A stretch of 64,000 nt of DNA, from contig CP183313.1 in assembly GCA_051414845.1 (NCBI GenBank), positions 62,001 to 126,000 of the forward strand. The letters are read 5' to 3'. The stretch's first letter is position 1, and each line of letters starts with the position of its first letter. The position numbers were made by a program, and so were the translations under genes. Of the stretch, positions 54,435-61,341 are shown in pieces. The notes under the pieces were generated by a model. The model was not told where the DNA came from. It saw only the letters and a list, made by a program, of their open reading frames with translations, and did no database searches. The stretch is from Simonsiella sp051414845 (GTDB lineage: Bacteria; Pseudomonadota; Gammaproteobacteria; Burkholderiales; Neisseriaceae).

Positions 54435-54996
54435 AAATTTTTTGTGGGTTTTTATCGTCAATAATGAATCGGTAAACATCACTTGGTTGCTTGATTTGCG
54501 CGTTTACAAAGTCTTTTGCTTGGTCAAAACTTTCAAAATCTGCTATTCGTTGCAAGTGTGGAAAATACTTGATGGGCTTTGATTTTTCGTCGCGTTTGTA
54601 TCTATTCAAAAAAACATCTGCCGTTCTCATGCCTATTTGGTATTTGGCAGTTAGTTGATTAAATGCCGTTGCTTTGCTTGCCCCCGCTTTGGTTGGTGCA
54701 AAATATTCTTGTAAAAATTTGTTTTTATTTAATTCTCTTTTAGCGGCATTACACGAAGCAATATAAATTACATTGCCGCCGTAATGTTCAAATAATTGCG
54801 CCGCGCTCTCTTTACCAATGGTTTCAATGATTTGTTTTTGCCATTTAGTCCCTAATTTTCCTTTTGGTACTTTAACGCGTGAGCCGCCAAAACGATGTAT
54901 TAACTTTTCTGCTGCCACTTCGCCAATAATAGAAGCTATTTCATTGATTTCTATCGGCAATAATTCTGCATAATCAAATAGGCTTTGTTCTTTCAT
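54391..54996 (-). CDS. Mor-like transcription regulator with C-terminal extension
   Basis: A 201-residue protein. Residues about 10-130 match the Mor/C activator family of Mu-like phages: IIGEVAAEKLIHRFGGSRVK, VPKGKLG, then a second half (IGKESAAQLFEHYGGNVIYI) and a helix-turn-helix (FNQLTAKYQIGMRTADVFLN). The tail (about 150-200; FESFDQAKDFVNAQI ... IYGVFKIKAW) looks like a diverged copy of the small FxDFQAA module of two neighbouring genes. The ATG at 54996 with AAAGGGA upstream is preferred; 14 bases separate it from the AlpA-like stop. It probably activates the island's operon. Confidence 0.7.
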   Translation of the reverse strand: MKEQSLFDYAELLPIEINEIASIIGEVAAEKLIHRFGGSRVKVPKGKLGTKWQKQIIETIGKESAAQLFEHYGGNVIYIASCNAAKRELNKNKFLQEYFAPTKAGASKATAFNQLTAKYQIGMRTADVFLNRYKRDEKSKPIKYFPHLQRIADFESFDQAKDFVNAQIKQPSDVYRFIIDDKNPQKIYGVFKIKAWKRNDI

Positions 54997-55010
54997 TATT
55001 CGTCCCTTTT

Positions 55011-55229
55011 CTAACTTGTTTGTTTGGCGCGGTGGTTTTCGGCGCGGTGGTTTATCCATGTGTCTAATTCGCTTTCTAGCCATGCAACGGCGCGGCTGGA
55101 TAGTCTAATCGGTTGTGGAAAATCGCTATCGTGGCGGCGGTTTTTGGGGTTGAGTTTTGCCCATATCATGGATTTAGAGATGCCGCATTTTTCTGAAAAT
55201 TGGTTAATGCGTAAAAATTTATCTGCCAT
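55011..55229 (-). CDS. AlpA-like phage/satellite regulator
   Basis: A 72-residue winged-helix DNA-binding protein of the AlpA/excisionase type: FLRINQFSEKCGISKSMIWA is the helix-turn-helix and FPQPIRLSSRAVAWLESELD the family's wing and final helix. In P4-like elements and CP4-57, AlpA activates the integrase gene or acts in excision. AAAGGA lies before the ATG. It is followed after 14 bases by the Mor-like gene, forming a regulatory pair. Confidence 0.85.
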   Translation of the reverse strand: MADKFLRINQFSEKCGISKSMIWAKLNPKNRRHDSDFPQPIRLSSRAVAWLESELDTWINHRAENHRAKQTS

Positions 55230-55632
55230 GTTTTTGTCCTTTGGTTGATTGTTTGAGATGAGTGTAAGCTGCGGTATGTTGCCGTGCTTTTTATTAAGTT
55301 ATCACATCTTTTTGGGATTTTATAGGGACGGTATTTGCGCTTAATTCTTTGTTTTTGCATTTATTTTGTCAGGATTTTGCAGCTTTTTTGACACGTTATA
55401 AAAATTTAAAGCCTGTTTAAAGGGGGGTTAAAGTGAGTTTAAACATAGCTGCTGATTTTTTGTGCATTTTGGGATGTTTTTAGGAGTATTGCCCGCTTTA
55501 TGAGTTTGGAAAAAGCATTAAAGTTTTAAAAATTCAATATATTGATTCTTAATGAAATTATTTTTTGTAAATTTTGTGTTTTCAGGCTGCCTGAAAACAA
55601 AAAAAGCCCGCGCATGGCGGGCTGGTGTGATA
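55230..55632. other. Gene-free AT-rich island segment
   Basis: About 400 bases without a credible gene. It holds the upstream region of the AlpA-like gene, one uptake sequence (55580-55596) and a hairpin AAAGCCCGCGCATGGCGGGCT (55603-55623 in the plus reading) that probably terminates the Mor-like gene at 55633. Confidence 0.5.
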
Positions 55633-55971
55633 TTAATTGACAATGTTGAATATTTGGCGGGCTGTTAGCTGGAATTTTCGTCCCAAAATGGTGGCAATTT
55701 TGGTTACTGGTAAATCGTTTCTCTCTTTGCAAAGGCGGTCAAATTCTGCAATAACCGTTTGATTGCGTAAGTATAAGCGGGCATTCTGACAACTTGGTAC
55801 ATAAACGATTCTGCTTGCTATGGCGTATTTTAATTTGTCTGCTTGCTTTTGTCCTAATATGCTCTCTAACAAAATGCTTTTTTTACTGTTTTTGCTTCGT
55901 TTGCTTTTAGGTAGATATGTACATTTGCCGCCGCGTTGATTGATTAGGGTCAATGCGCTTTTTCCGCCCAA
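55633..55971 (-). CDS. Second Mor-like regulator, 5' end possibly lost
   Basis: About 112 residues from a TTG at 55971. It has GGKSALTLINQRGGKCTYLP, then LLESILGQKQADKLKYAIAS, RIVYVPSCQNARLYLRNQTV and a C-terminal helix-turn-helix (VTKIATILGRKFQLTARQIF), the Mor-family pattern. The codons upstream of the TTG still read as family sequence (LLPTNAIDLIAIL) up to a stop, without any ATG, GTG or TTG; so the true start seems to have been lost, perhaps by the same deletion that clipped the integrase end. It may be a pseudogene. Confidence 0.5.
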   Translation of the reverse strand: MGGKSALTLINQRGGKCTYLPKSKRSKNSKKSILLESILGQKQADKLKYAIASRIVYVPSCQNARLYLRNQTVIAEFDRLCKERNDLPVTKIATILGRKFQLTARQIFNIVN

Positions 55972-55984
55972 AATGGCGATTAAA

Positions 55985-57113
55985 TCAATCGCGTTTGTAG
56001 GCAGTAAATATGGCGTTTAATTCAATATGGGCTAATTGCCGCTCTATGGCTTGCGGGTTAAAGCCTTTTTCGTTTAGCGTGCTACTGGCAAGGCTTCTAA
56101 ATCCGTGTGGCGTGGCAATGCCTTTAAAGCCTATTTCATGAATGATTTTAGATAGCGTGTTTTCGCTAATGTAGCCGCGTTTGCTTTGGCGGCTTTTGGC
56201 GGGGAATAGATAGCCTGTTGCGCTTGTGAGTGTGTGCAATTCACGCAATAATTCAAGTGTCCAATCCGACAAGGGCACATCATGCAGCGGTTTGGGTTGG
56301 TCTTTTCGTGCTTCATTCTTTCGGCGGGAATTGTCCACATTGCCTGCTTAAAATCAATTTCATCCATTGCGCGCCCCTTAATTCATTGCTTCGCACAAAC
56401 ACCAGCATAATTAACATAACCGCTATTTTGTTTTGTCGTGTGGCGTTGCAGTTGTTTAAGGCGCGATAAAACGCGATTAGTTGTTCGCGCGGCAAGGCTG
56501 CCATGTGATTGACTAGCGGCGTTGTGATATGTCCTGTTAAAACGGCGGCGAGGTTGCGGTCTGTGATTTCTAACATGGCAGCATATTTGAATATTGCGCC
56601 TATCCATTTTCTAATCTTTTCGGCGGTATTCACCGCGCCGCGTTGTGTAATGGCTTCTAAAAGGGTTTTAATGTCTTTAACAGAAATAGAATCAATCGCT
56701 TGTTTACCAATGGCAGGGAATACATCATTTTCCAGCGCGCGCCATATTCACGCCGCATGATGCGGTTTCCATTTGTCTATTTTCGCTTTGTGCCATTGCG
56801 CGGCGATGGCTTCAAACGTATTTGCCAGCATTGCCGCTTTTTCTGCTTTCTGATGCTGTTTCAGCGCGGCGGGGTCAATACCGCTTGCAAGCTGTTGTTT
56901 TGCCGTTTCACGCGCCGCGCGTGCTTCGAATAGGCTAACAGTTGGATATGTGCCTATTGAAAGCGTTTTCTGTTTACCATTAAAGCGAAAATTAAGCTGC
57001 CAGTATTTACCGCCTTTTGGATTAATCACTAACGACAAGCCGCCGCCGTCTGATAACTTGGTTATCTTTTCGGCGGGCTTGGCGTTTCTGATTTGGCGGT
57101 CGTTTAAAGGCAT
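55985..57113 (-). pseudogene. P4-type tyrosine integrase, disrupted
   Basis: The ancestral integrase starts MPLNDRQIRNAKPAEKITKL with GGGLSLVINPKGGKYWQLNF and RETAKQQLASGIDP, then hits an in-frame TGA at 56748. It resumes in the same frame (IWRALENDVFPAIGKQAIDS, FVRSNELRGAQW with the first catalytic Arg), shifts near 56383 (EIDFKQAMWTIPAERMKHEK) and again near 56320 (VPLSDWTLELLRELHTLT, ATPHGFRSLASS with the His-x-x-Arg pair, IERQLAH) and stops just after the AYKRD segment that holds the presumed catalytic Tyr. One nonsense codon, two frameshifts and a clipped C-terminus mean no active enzyme. It sits next to tRNA-Leu, its expected target. Confidence 0.88.
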
Positions 57114-57126
57114 GGTTTAGGCTCTG

Positions 57127-57197
57127 TTGGTAAAAATGGCAAATTTGCCGTGTAGTTGCTGGTATATTTTTTGCGTTTACCAACAATTTTACCAACA
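57127..57197. repeat. TTTTACCAA boxes upstream of the integrase
   Basis: An inverted copy (TTGGTAAAA, 57127-57135) and a direct tandem pair (57175-57197) match the pair at the left end of the island. The remaining DNA up to the tRNA shows no gene. Confidence 0.55.
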
Positions 57198-57326
57198 CAA
57201 AACGGTTCACTCAATGAAACGATTGTGTACTTTATGGAATCAATTTTTAATCAAGTGTGATTGCATGAAAGAATAAAGTTTAATGAAATTAGAAGCTTGG
57301 TTCACTTTATGAGACTTTGTGAGACG

Positions 57327-57382
57327 AAAAAAAGCAGCTAAATTTTAGCTGCTTTTTGTAGTTTGGTGCCCAGAAGAAGACT
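57327..57382. other. Right attachment region: tRNA-Leu 3' end and its terminator
   Basis: AAAAAAGCAGCTAAATT (57328-57344) and CAGAAGAAGACT (57371-57382) recur joined together at 49251-49279. On the minus strand AAAAAGCAGCTAAAA and TTTAGCTGCTTTTTTT form the tRNA-Leu terminator. Confidence 0.75.
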
Positions 57383-57450
57383 CGAACTTCCACGTCCTTA
57401 CGGACACTAGTACCTGAAACTAGCGCGTCTACCAATTCCGCCATCTGGGC
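57364..57450 (-). tRNA. tRNA-Leu (CAG)
   Basis: An 87-base class II tRNA with acceptor GCCCAGA/TCTGGGC, anticodon loop TTTCAGG (anticodon CAG), a long variable arm (TGTCCGTAAGGACG) and encoded ACCA. Its 3' end is the probable integration site of the adjoining island. Confidence 0.96.
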
Positions 57451-57678
57451 TTTAAAAAATAAGCGCTAATTGTATTTTGATTGCTGATTTTGGTCAAGCC
57501 AAAATGTTTAATTATCTGAATTTTTGGCGTAAATTTTTTGGCTTATGTTGATTTGTTTCAGGCTGCCTGAAAACTTGATAATGAAACTTTCATAAGAAAC
57601 TGCTGCTGATTTAAATAAGTTGTGCTAAAATCGCGCGTTTTATTTTATCCCCTATTGAATTTAGTGAGAAAGGCTGCC

Positions 57679-58986
57679 ATGAGCGCAACTGTTGAAAAAT
57701 TGGAAAACTTGGAACGCAAATTGATTGTTTCTTTGCCCTGGTTGGACATCAATGCTGAAACCGATAAACGCATTAAAAATGCGCAACGTCGCGTGCGCGT
57801 GGATGGTTTCCGTCCAGGTAAAGCACCTTTGAAAATGGTTGCTTCTATGTATGGCGCGAGCATTCAAAATGATGTATTGAATGATTTGGCACAAGATGTG
57901 TTTTACAAAGAAGCGCAAGCACAAGATGTGCGCGTTGCGGCTTTGAAATCTATTGAACCTGTTGAAAATCAAGAAGATAAAGCCAATTTTCAAGTGGCGT
58001 TTGTATTTGAAACGCTGCCTGAAATCAAAATTGGCGATTTGTCTGTTTTGGAAATTGAAAAAGCGGTTGCCGAAGTGGGCGACGCGGAAGTGGACCAAAC
58101 GATTGAAATTTTGCGCAAACAACGCACGCGTTACAACCGCGTAGAACGCGAAGCGCAAGATGGCGACCGTGTAATTATTGATTTTGAAGGCAAAATTGAT
58201 GGTGAACCTTTTGTCGGCGGTTCTTCTAAAAACTATCCTTTCGTTTTGGGTCAAGGTCAAATGCTGCCTGAATTTGAAGCGGGCGTAAAAGGCTTGAAAG
58301 AAGGCGAAAGCAAAGATGTGGAAGTGAATTTCCCAGAAGATTACCACGGTCAAGATGTGGCAGGTAAAACCGCTGTGTTTACCATTACGGTGAACAACGT
58401 TGCTGAAGCGGTATTGCCAGAAGTGGACGCAGATTTTGCGCGCGCTTTGGGTATTGAAGATGGCGACGTGGCGAAAATGCGCGCTGAAGTGAAGAAAAAC
58501 GTGGGTCGTGAAGTGAAACGCCGCGTGGACGCACAAAACACAGAAGCGGTGATGGCGGCATTGCGTGAGGCACATAGCTTTGATTTGCCACAGGCTTTTG
58601 TGCGCGATGAAGCCCAACGCTTGGCGGATGAAATGAAACAAAATTTTGCGCAACAAGGTTTAGATACCAAATCGTTTGAATTGCCATTGGATATGTTCAC
58701 CGAGCGCGCGGAGCAACGCGTGGCATTGGGTTTGTTGTTGCCTGCTCTGATTGAAGAGAACAAATTGCAAGCTAATGACGAGCAAATCAAAGCTATCGTA
58801 GCAGAATTTGCCGATAGCTACGAAGACCCACAAGAAGTGATTGATTGGTATTTTGCCGACCGTCAGCGTTTACAAGGTCCAACGAATTTGGTGGTAGAAG
58901 CCAATGTGGTGGATTTTGTTTTGGGTAAAGCGAAAGTAACCGAGAAAAAATTGTCGTTTGACGAAGTAATGGGCGCGAACGCATAA
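57679..58986 (+). CDS. tig: Trigger factor
   Basis: Ribosome-bound chaperone and prolyl isomerase that meets nascent chains. The 435-residue protein has the ribosome-binding domain (about 1-110, with VDGFRPGKAPLKMV including the FRxGK signature), the FKBP-like domain (about 150-245; GDRVIIDFEGKIDGEPFVGG; MLPEFEAGVKGLKEGESKDV) and the C-terminal helical chaperone domain. The ATG at 57679 has GAGAAAGG upstream. It is followed by a terminator and then clpP, the common order. Confidence 0.96.
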   Translation: MSATVEKLENLERKLIVSLPWLDINAETDKRIKNAQRRVRVDGFRPGKAPLKMVASMYGASIQNDVLNDLAQDVFYKEAQAQDVRVAALKSIEPVENQEDKANFQVAFVFETLPEIKIGDLSVLEIEKAVAEVGDAEVDQTIEILRKQRTRYNRVEREAQDGDRVIIDFEGKIDGEPFVGGSSKNYPFVLGQGQMLPEFEAGVKGLKEGESKDVEVNFPEDYHGQDVAGKTAVFTITVNNVAEAVLPEVDADFARALGIEDGDVAKMRAEVKKNVGREVKRRVDAQNTEAVMAALREAHSFDLPQAFVRDEAQRLADEMKQNFAQQGLDTKSFELPLDMFTERAEQRVALGLLLPALIEENKLQANDEQIKAIVAEFADSYEDPQEVIDWYFADRQRLQGPTNLVVEANVVDFVLGKAKVTEKKLSFDEVMGANA

Positions 58987-59002
58987 TGGCGTAGCGGCTG
59001 AT

Positions 59003-59038
59003 AAAACATCCAAGCCGTTTTGGTTTGGATGTTTTTTA
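59003..59038 (+). terminator. Terminator of tig
   Basis: AAAACATCCAAGC and GTTTGGATGTTTTTT pair around a short loop. Confidence 0.88.
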
Positions 59039-59121
59039 TGGCATAAATGATTTTTATGTTTTCAGGCTGCCTGAAAATAATGTTAAGGTTTAGGCAGTCT
59101 GAAAAACAACAAGGAAACATC

Positions 59122-59745
59122 ATGTTAGATATTCAAAACAACACCTTAATCCCAACCGTGATTGAACAAAGCGGTCGTGGCGAGCGCGCGTTTGACATTT
59201 ATTCGCGCCTACTTAAAGAACGCATTATTTTCTTAATTGGTCCTGTGAACGATCAAACCGCAAACTTGGTGGTGGCGCAATTGCTGTTTTTGGAAAGCGA
59301 AAACCCTGATAAAGACATCTATTTTTACATCAACAGTCCAGGCGGTAGTGTAACCGCGGGTATGTCTATTTACGACACAATGAACTTCATCAAACCCGAC
59401 GTACAAACTTTGTGCTTGGGTCAAGCCGCGAGTATGGGCGCGTTTTTGTTGTCGGCAGGCGCGAAAGGCAAACGTTATGCGCTGCCCAATAGCCGCGTGA
59501 TGATTCATCAGCCCTTGATTAGCGGTGGTTTGGGTGGGCAAGCTTCGGATATTGAAATTCATGCGCGTGAGTTATTGAAATTAAAAGATAAATTAAACCG
59601 TTTGCTGGCGGAGCATACGGGGCAGCCGCTGGAAAAAATTGAACGCGATACCGACCGCGATAACTATATGTCTGCCGAACAAGCGGCGGAATATGGTTTG
59701 ATTGATAAAGTAATTCAAACGCGTGATGAAGCGGCAGAAGATTGA
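59122..59745 (+). CDS. clpP: ATP-dependent Clp protease proteolytic subunit
   Basis: Serine protease core of ClpXP/ClpAP. The 207-residue protein has NTLIPTVIEQSGRGERAFDI at the start, YINSPGGSVTAGMSIYDTMN, the catalytic Ser in GQAASMGAFLL, His in RVMIHQPLI, and Asp in the ERDTDRDNYMSAEQA region. The ATG at 59122 has AAGGAAA upstream. clpX is not next to it; the following gene is a lipoprotein. Upstream uptake sequences separate it from tig. Confidence 0.96.
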   Translation: MLDIQNNTLIPTVIEQSGRGERAFDIYSRLLKERIIFLIGPVNDQTANLVVAQLLFLESENPDKDIYFYINSPGGSVTAGMSIYDTMNFIKPDVQTLCLGQAASMGAFLLSAGAKGKRYALPNSRVMIHQPLISGGLGGQASDIEIHARELLKLKDKLNRLLAEHTGQPLEKIERDTDRDNYMSAEQAAEYGLIDKVIQTRDEAAED

Positions 59746-59749
59746 TTTT

Positions 59750-59793
59750 TTCAGGCAGCCTAAAACTTTATCAACCTTTCAGGCAGCCTGAAA
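59750..59793. terminator. Pair of uptake sequences behind clpP
   Basis: TTTTTCAGGCAGCCTAAAAC and TTTCAGGCAGCCTGAAAAAT follow the clpP stop. They are in the same orientation, but each is itself nearly palindromic with flanking A and T, so each could act as a weak stem. Confidence 0.4.
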
Positions 59794-59829
59794 AATATAA
59801 GCATTTGTTTGATAAAGAAAGGAAACAGC

Positions 59830-60219
59830 ATGAAAATCGCATTATGGTTAGCATTAGGCGGTGGCGTTTTACTTTCCGCCTGCGCGCTCACGCCTGAGCA
59901 AAAAGCAGAACGTGCCGCGGCGCAAAAGCGTTATGAACAACAATTACAAGTGTCGATCGCAGCGCAGTGCGACCCGCAAACGGCTGCGCTTATGCAGCAA
60001 CATTTTAGCCAGCCTGAATTTGCCAATGAAAAAGCTCGCCAAGATTTTCGTGTGCGTTATGTGGAAAAAATCAATGCCCCCATGTTTCAAGCGTGTTACA
60101 AAATGGCGTGGCAAAATTATGTTTCACAACAGCGTCTGCGCGAATTGGAGCGTTATCGTTATTGGGATGATGATTTTTATCCATGGTATTCGCCATTTAG
60201 ACGTTGGTATTATTGGTAG
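59830..60219 (+). CDS. Small Tyr/Trp-tailed lipoprotein, unknown function
   Basis: A 129-residue predicted lipoprotein with signal MKIALWLALGGGVLLSAC (lipobox LSAC). The mature part is helical (TPEQKAERAAAQKRYEQQLQ), includes two Cys (AAQCDPQT and FQACYKMAW) and ends in a strongly aromatic tail (RYRYWDDDFYPWYSPFRRWY). No family recognised. AAGGAAAC precedes the ATG. Similar small lipoproteins are found in Neisseriaceae without assigned role. Confidence 0.75.
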   Translation: MKIALWLALGGGVLLSACALTPEQKAERAAAQKRYEQQLQVSIAAQCDPQTAALMQQHFSQPEFANEKARQDFRVRYVEKINAPMFQACYKMAWQNYVSQQRLRELERYRYWDDDFYPWYSPFRRWYYW

Positions 60220-60375
60220 GCTGCCTGAAATAATGATGGCTTGACTTGAATTTTGGTGCGATGTCGCCATATGGCTGCAATCGTAATTTGGTAATAAAAA
60301 TTGGTTTTCAGGTAGCCTGTGTTATCCTGACACAATTTACTTGATGGTATTTAACTTTGTATAAAGGATACAAAT

Positions 60376-60855
60376 ATGAGCATTCAAAAAAATTCTGTTG
60401 TGACTTTGCATTATGAAATGTTTGATGCGGATGACAATTTGATTGATAAAACAGTTGAACCCATTGCATACTTGCATGGCGGTTATGATGGTATTTTTCC
60501 ATTGGTGGAAGAGGCGTTGCACGAGAAAAACGTGGGTGATGTAATTGATATCACCATGATGCCTGATGACGCGTTTGGCGAGCAAGACCCAAGCTTGGTG
60601 CGCATTGAAGATTTGAGTGTATTCCCTGTGGAAGTTGAGCCAGGCATGATGTTTGAGGCGGACGACCCTGAGCATGGTGGCGTAGTTATTTATCGTGTAA
60701 CTGATGTGGCTGATGGCAAAGCAGTTGTTGATGGTAACCACCCGTTGGCAGGCATGAAAATCCGCTTTAAAGGTACAGTAGATTCTGTACGTGAAGCGAC
60801 TGCCGAAGAATTGGCTCACGGCCATGTGCATGGTCCGCACGGACATCATCATTAA
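60376..60855 (+). CDS. slyD: FKBP-type peptidyl-prolyl isomerase SlyD
   Basis: A 159-residue cytosolic prolyl isomerase and metal chaperone. The split FKBP domain (SVVTLHYEMFDADDNLIDKT at the start; LAGMKIRFKGTVDSVREAT near the end) encloses the insert-in-flap (IF) chaperone domain (about 75-125; GEQDPSLVRIEDLSVFP). The C-terminus is His-rich (HGHVHGPHGHHH), as in SlyD proteins that bind nickel. AAAGGATA precedes the ATG and a terminator follows. Confidence 0.94.
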   Translation: MSIQKNSVVTLHYEMFDADDNLIDKTVEPIAYLHGGYDGIFPLVEEALHEKNVGDVIDITMMPDDAFGEQDPSLVRIEDLSVFPVEVEPGMMFEADDPEHGGVVIYRVTDVADGKAVVDGNHPLAGMKIRFKGTVDSVREATAEELAHGHVHGPHGHHH

Positions 60856-60870
60856 TTTAGATTGATACGC

Positions 60871-60900
60871 AAAAGAGCAGGGGAGTCTGCTCTTTTTTTG
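60871..60900 (+). terminator. Terminator of slyD
   Basis: AAAAGAGCAG and CTGCTCTTTTTTT pair around a short loop. Confidence 0.9.
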
Positions 60901-61154
60901 TTGATAATAAATAGGCAGCCTGAAAATATATTGAGTAAGAGTTATTTTTTCAGGCTGCCTGAAGTATGTGTCTCTTTTTAAATAGAGTAGTTATAAAAAT
61001 TCAAATAATATGAAACTTAATACTTGCAAATTTATTTAAATTTTGTAAAATTCTGCTATCTTCTATAGGTAGGCAAATTTGCTAACAATGGTTTACTTAA
61101 GTTGAAAATAAGATTCTGAAGTCAATATTCTATAATGTAATCTCCGAAATTTTA

Positions 61155-61175
61155 TTTCATTATCAATGATAAAAT
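61155..61175. promoter_or_regulatory. Possible palindromic operator upstream of nosR
   Basis: TTATCAATGATAA (61159-61171) is a palindrome in an AT-rich stretch and partly resembles a Fur-box half. It is the only other notable motif in the 60901-61241 gap apart from two uptake sequences. Assignment is weak. Confidence 0.25.
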
Positions 61176-61241
61176 TGTAGAAAAAGTTGTACTAAATTAC
61201 ATACCAAAATTTTATTATTCTTAACGCAAGCACATTAAATA

Positions 61242-61283
61242 TTGATGTCTATCAAGATAAAGATGGCATTTAGCTTCTAAAAT
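61242..61283 (+). promoter_or_regulatory. FNR box and -10 element of the nosR promoter
   Basis: TTGAT-GTCT-ATCAA at 61242-61255 is a perfect match to the FNR consensus TTGAT-N4-ATCAA. TAAAAT at 61278-61283 fits a -10 box; a start near 61290 would place the FNR site centre at -41.5, the class II activator position. This predicts oxygen-limited activation of nosR. Confidence 0.85.
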
Positions 61284-61341
61284 GCCATGTTTTATAACAA
61301 TAACTCTTCGTTAAAGTTCAAAAATAGTGAAACTTTAACCA

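Noticed and set aside
49170..57364. The island as a defence island or toxin-antitoxin carrier
   Set aside because: No restriction, nuclease, abortive-infection or toxin motif is visible; all recognised genes are replication, integration or regulation.
57661..58656. A long (331-codon) minus-strand frame rich in His, Phe and Asn
   Set aside because: It is the exact antisense shadow of the trigger factor gene; composition follows from the reversed codons.
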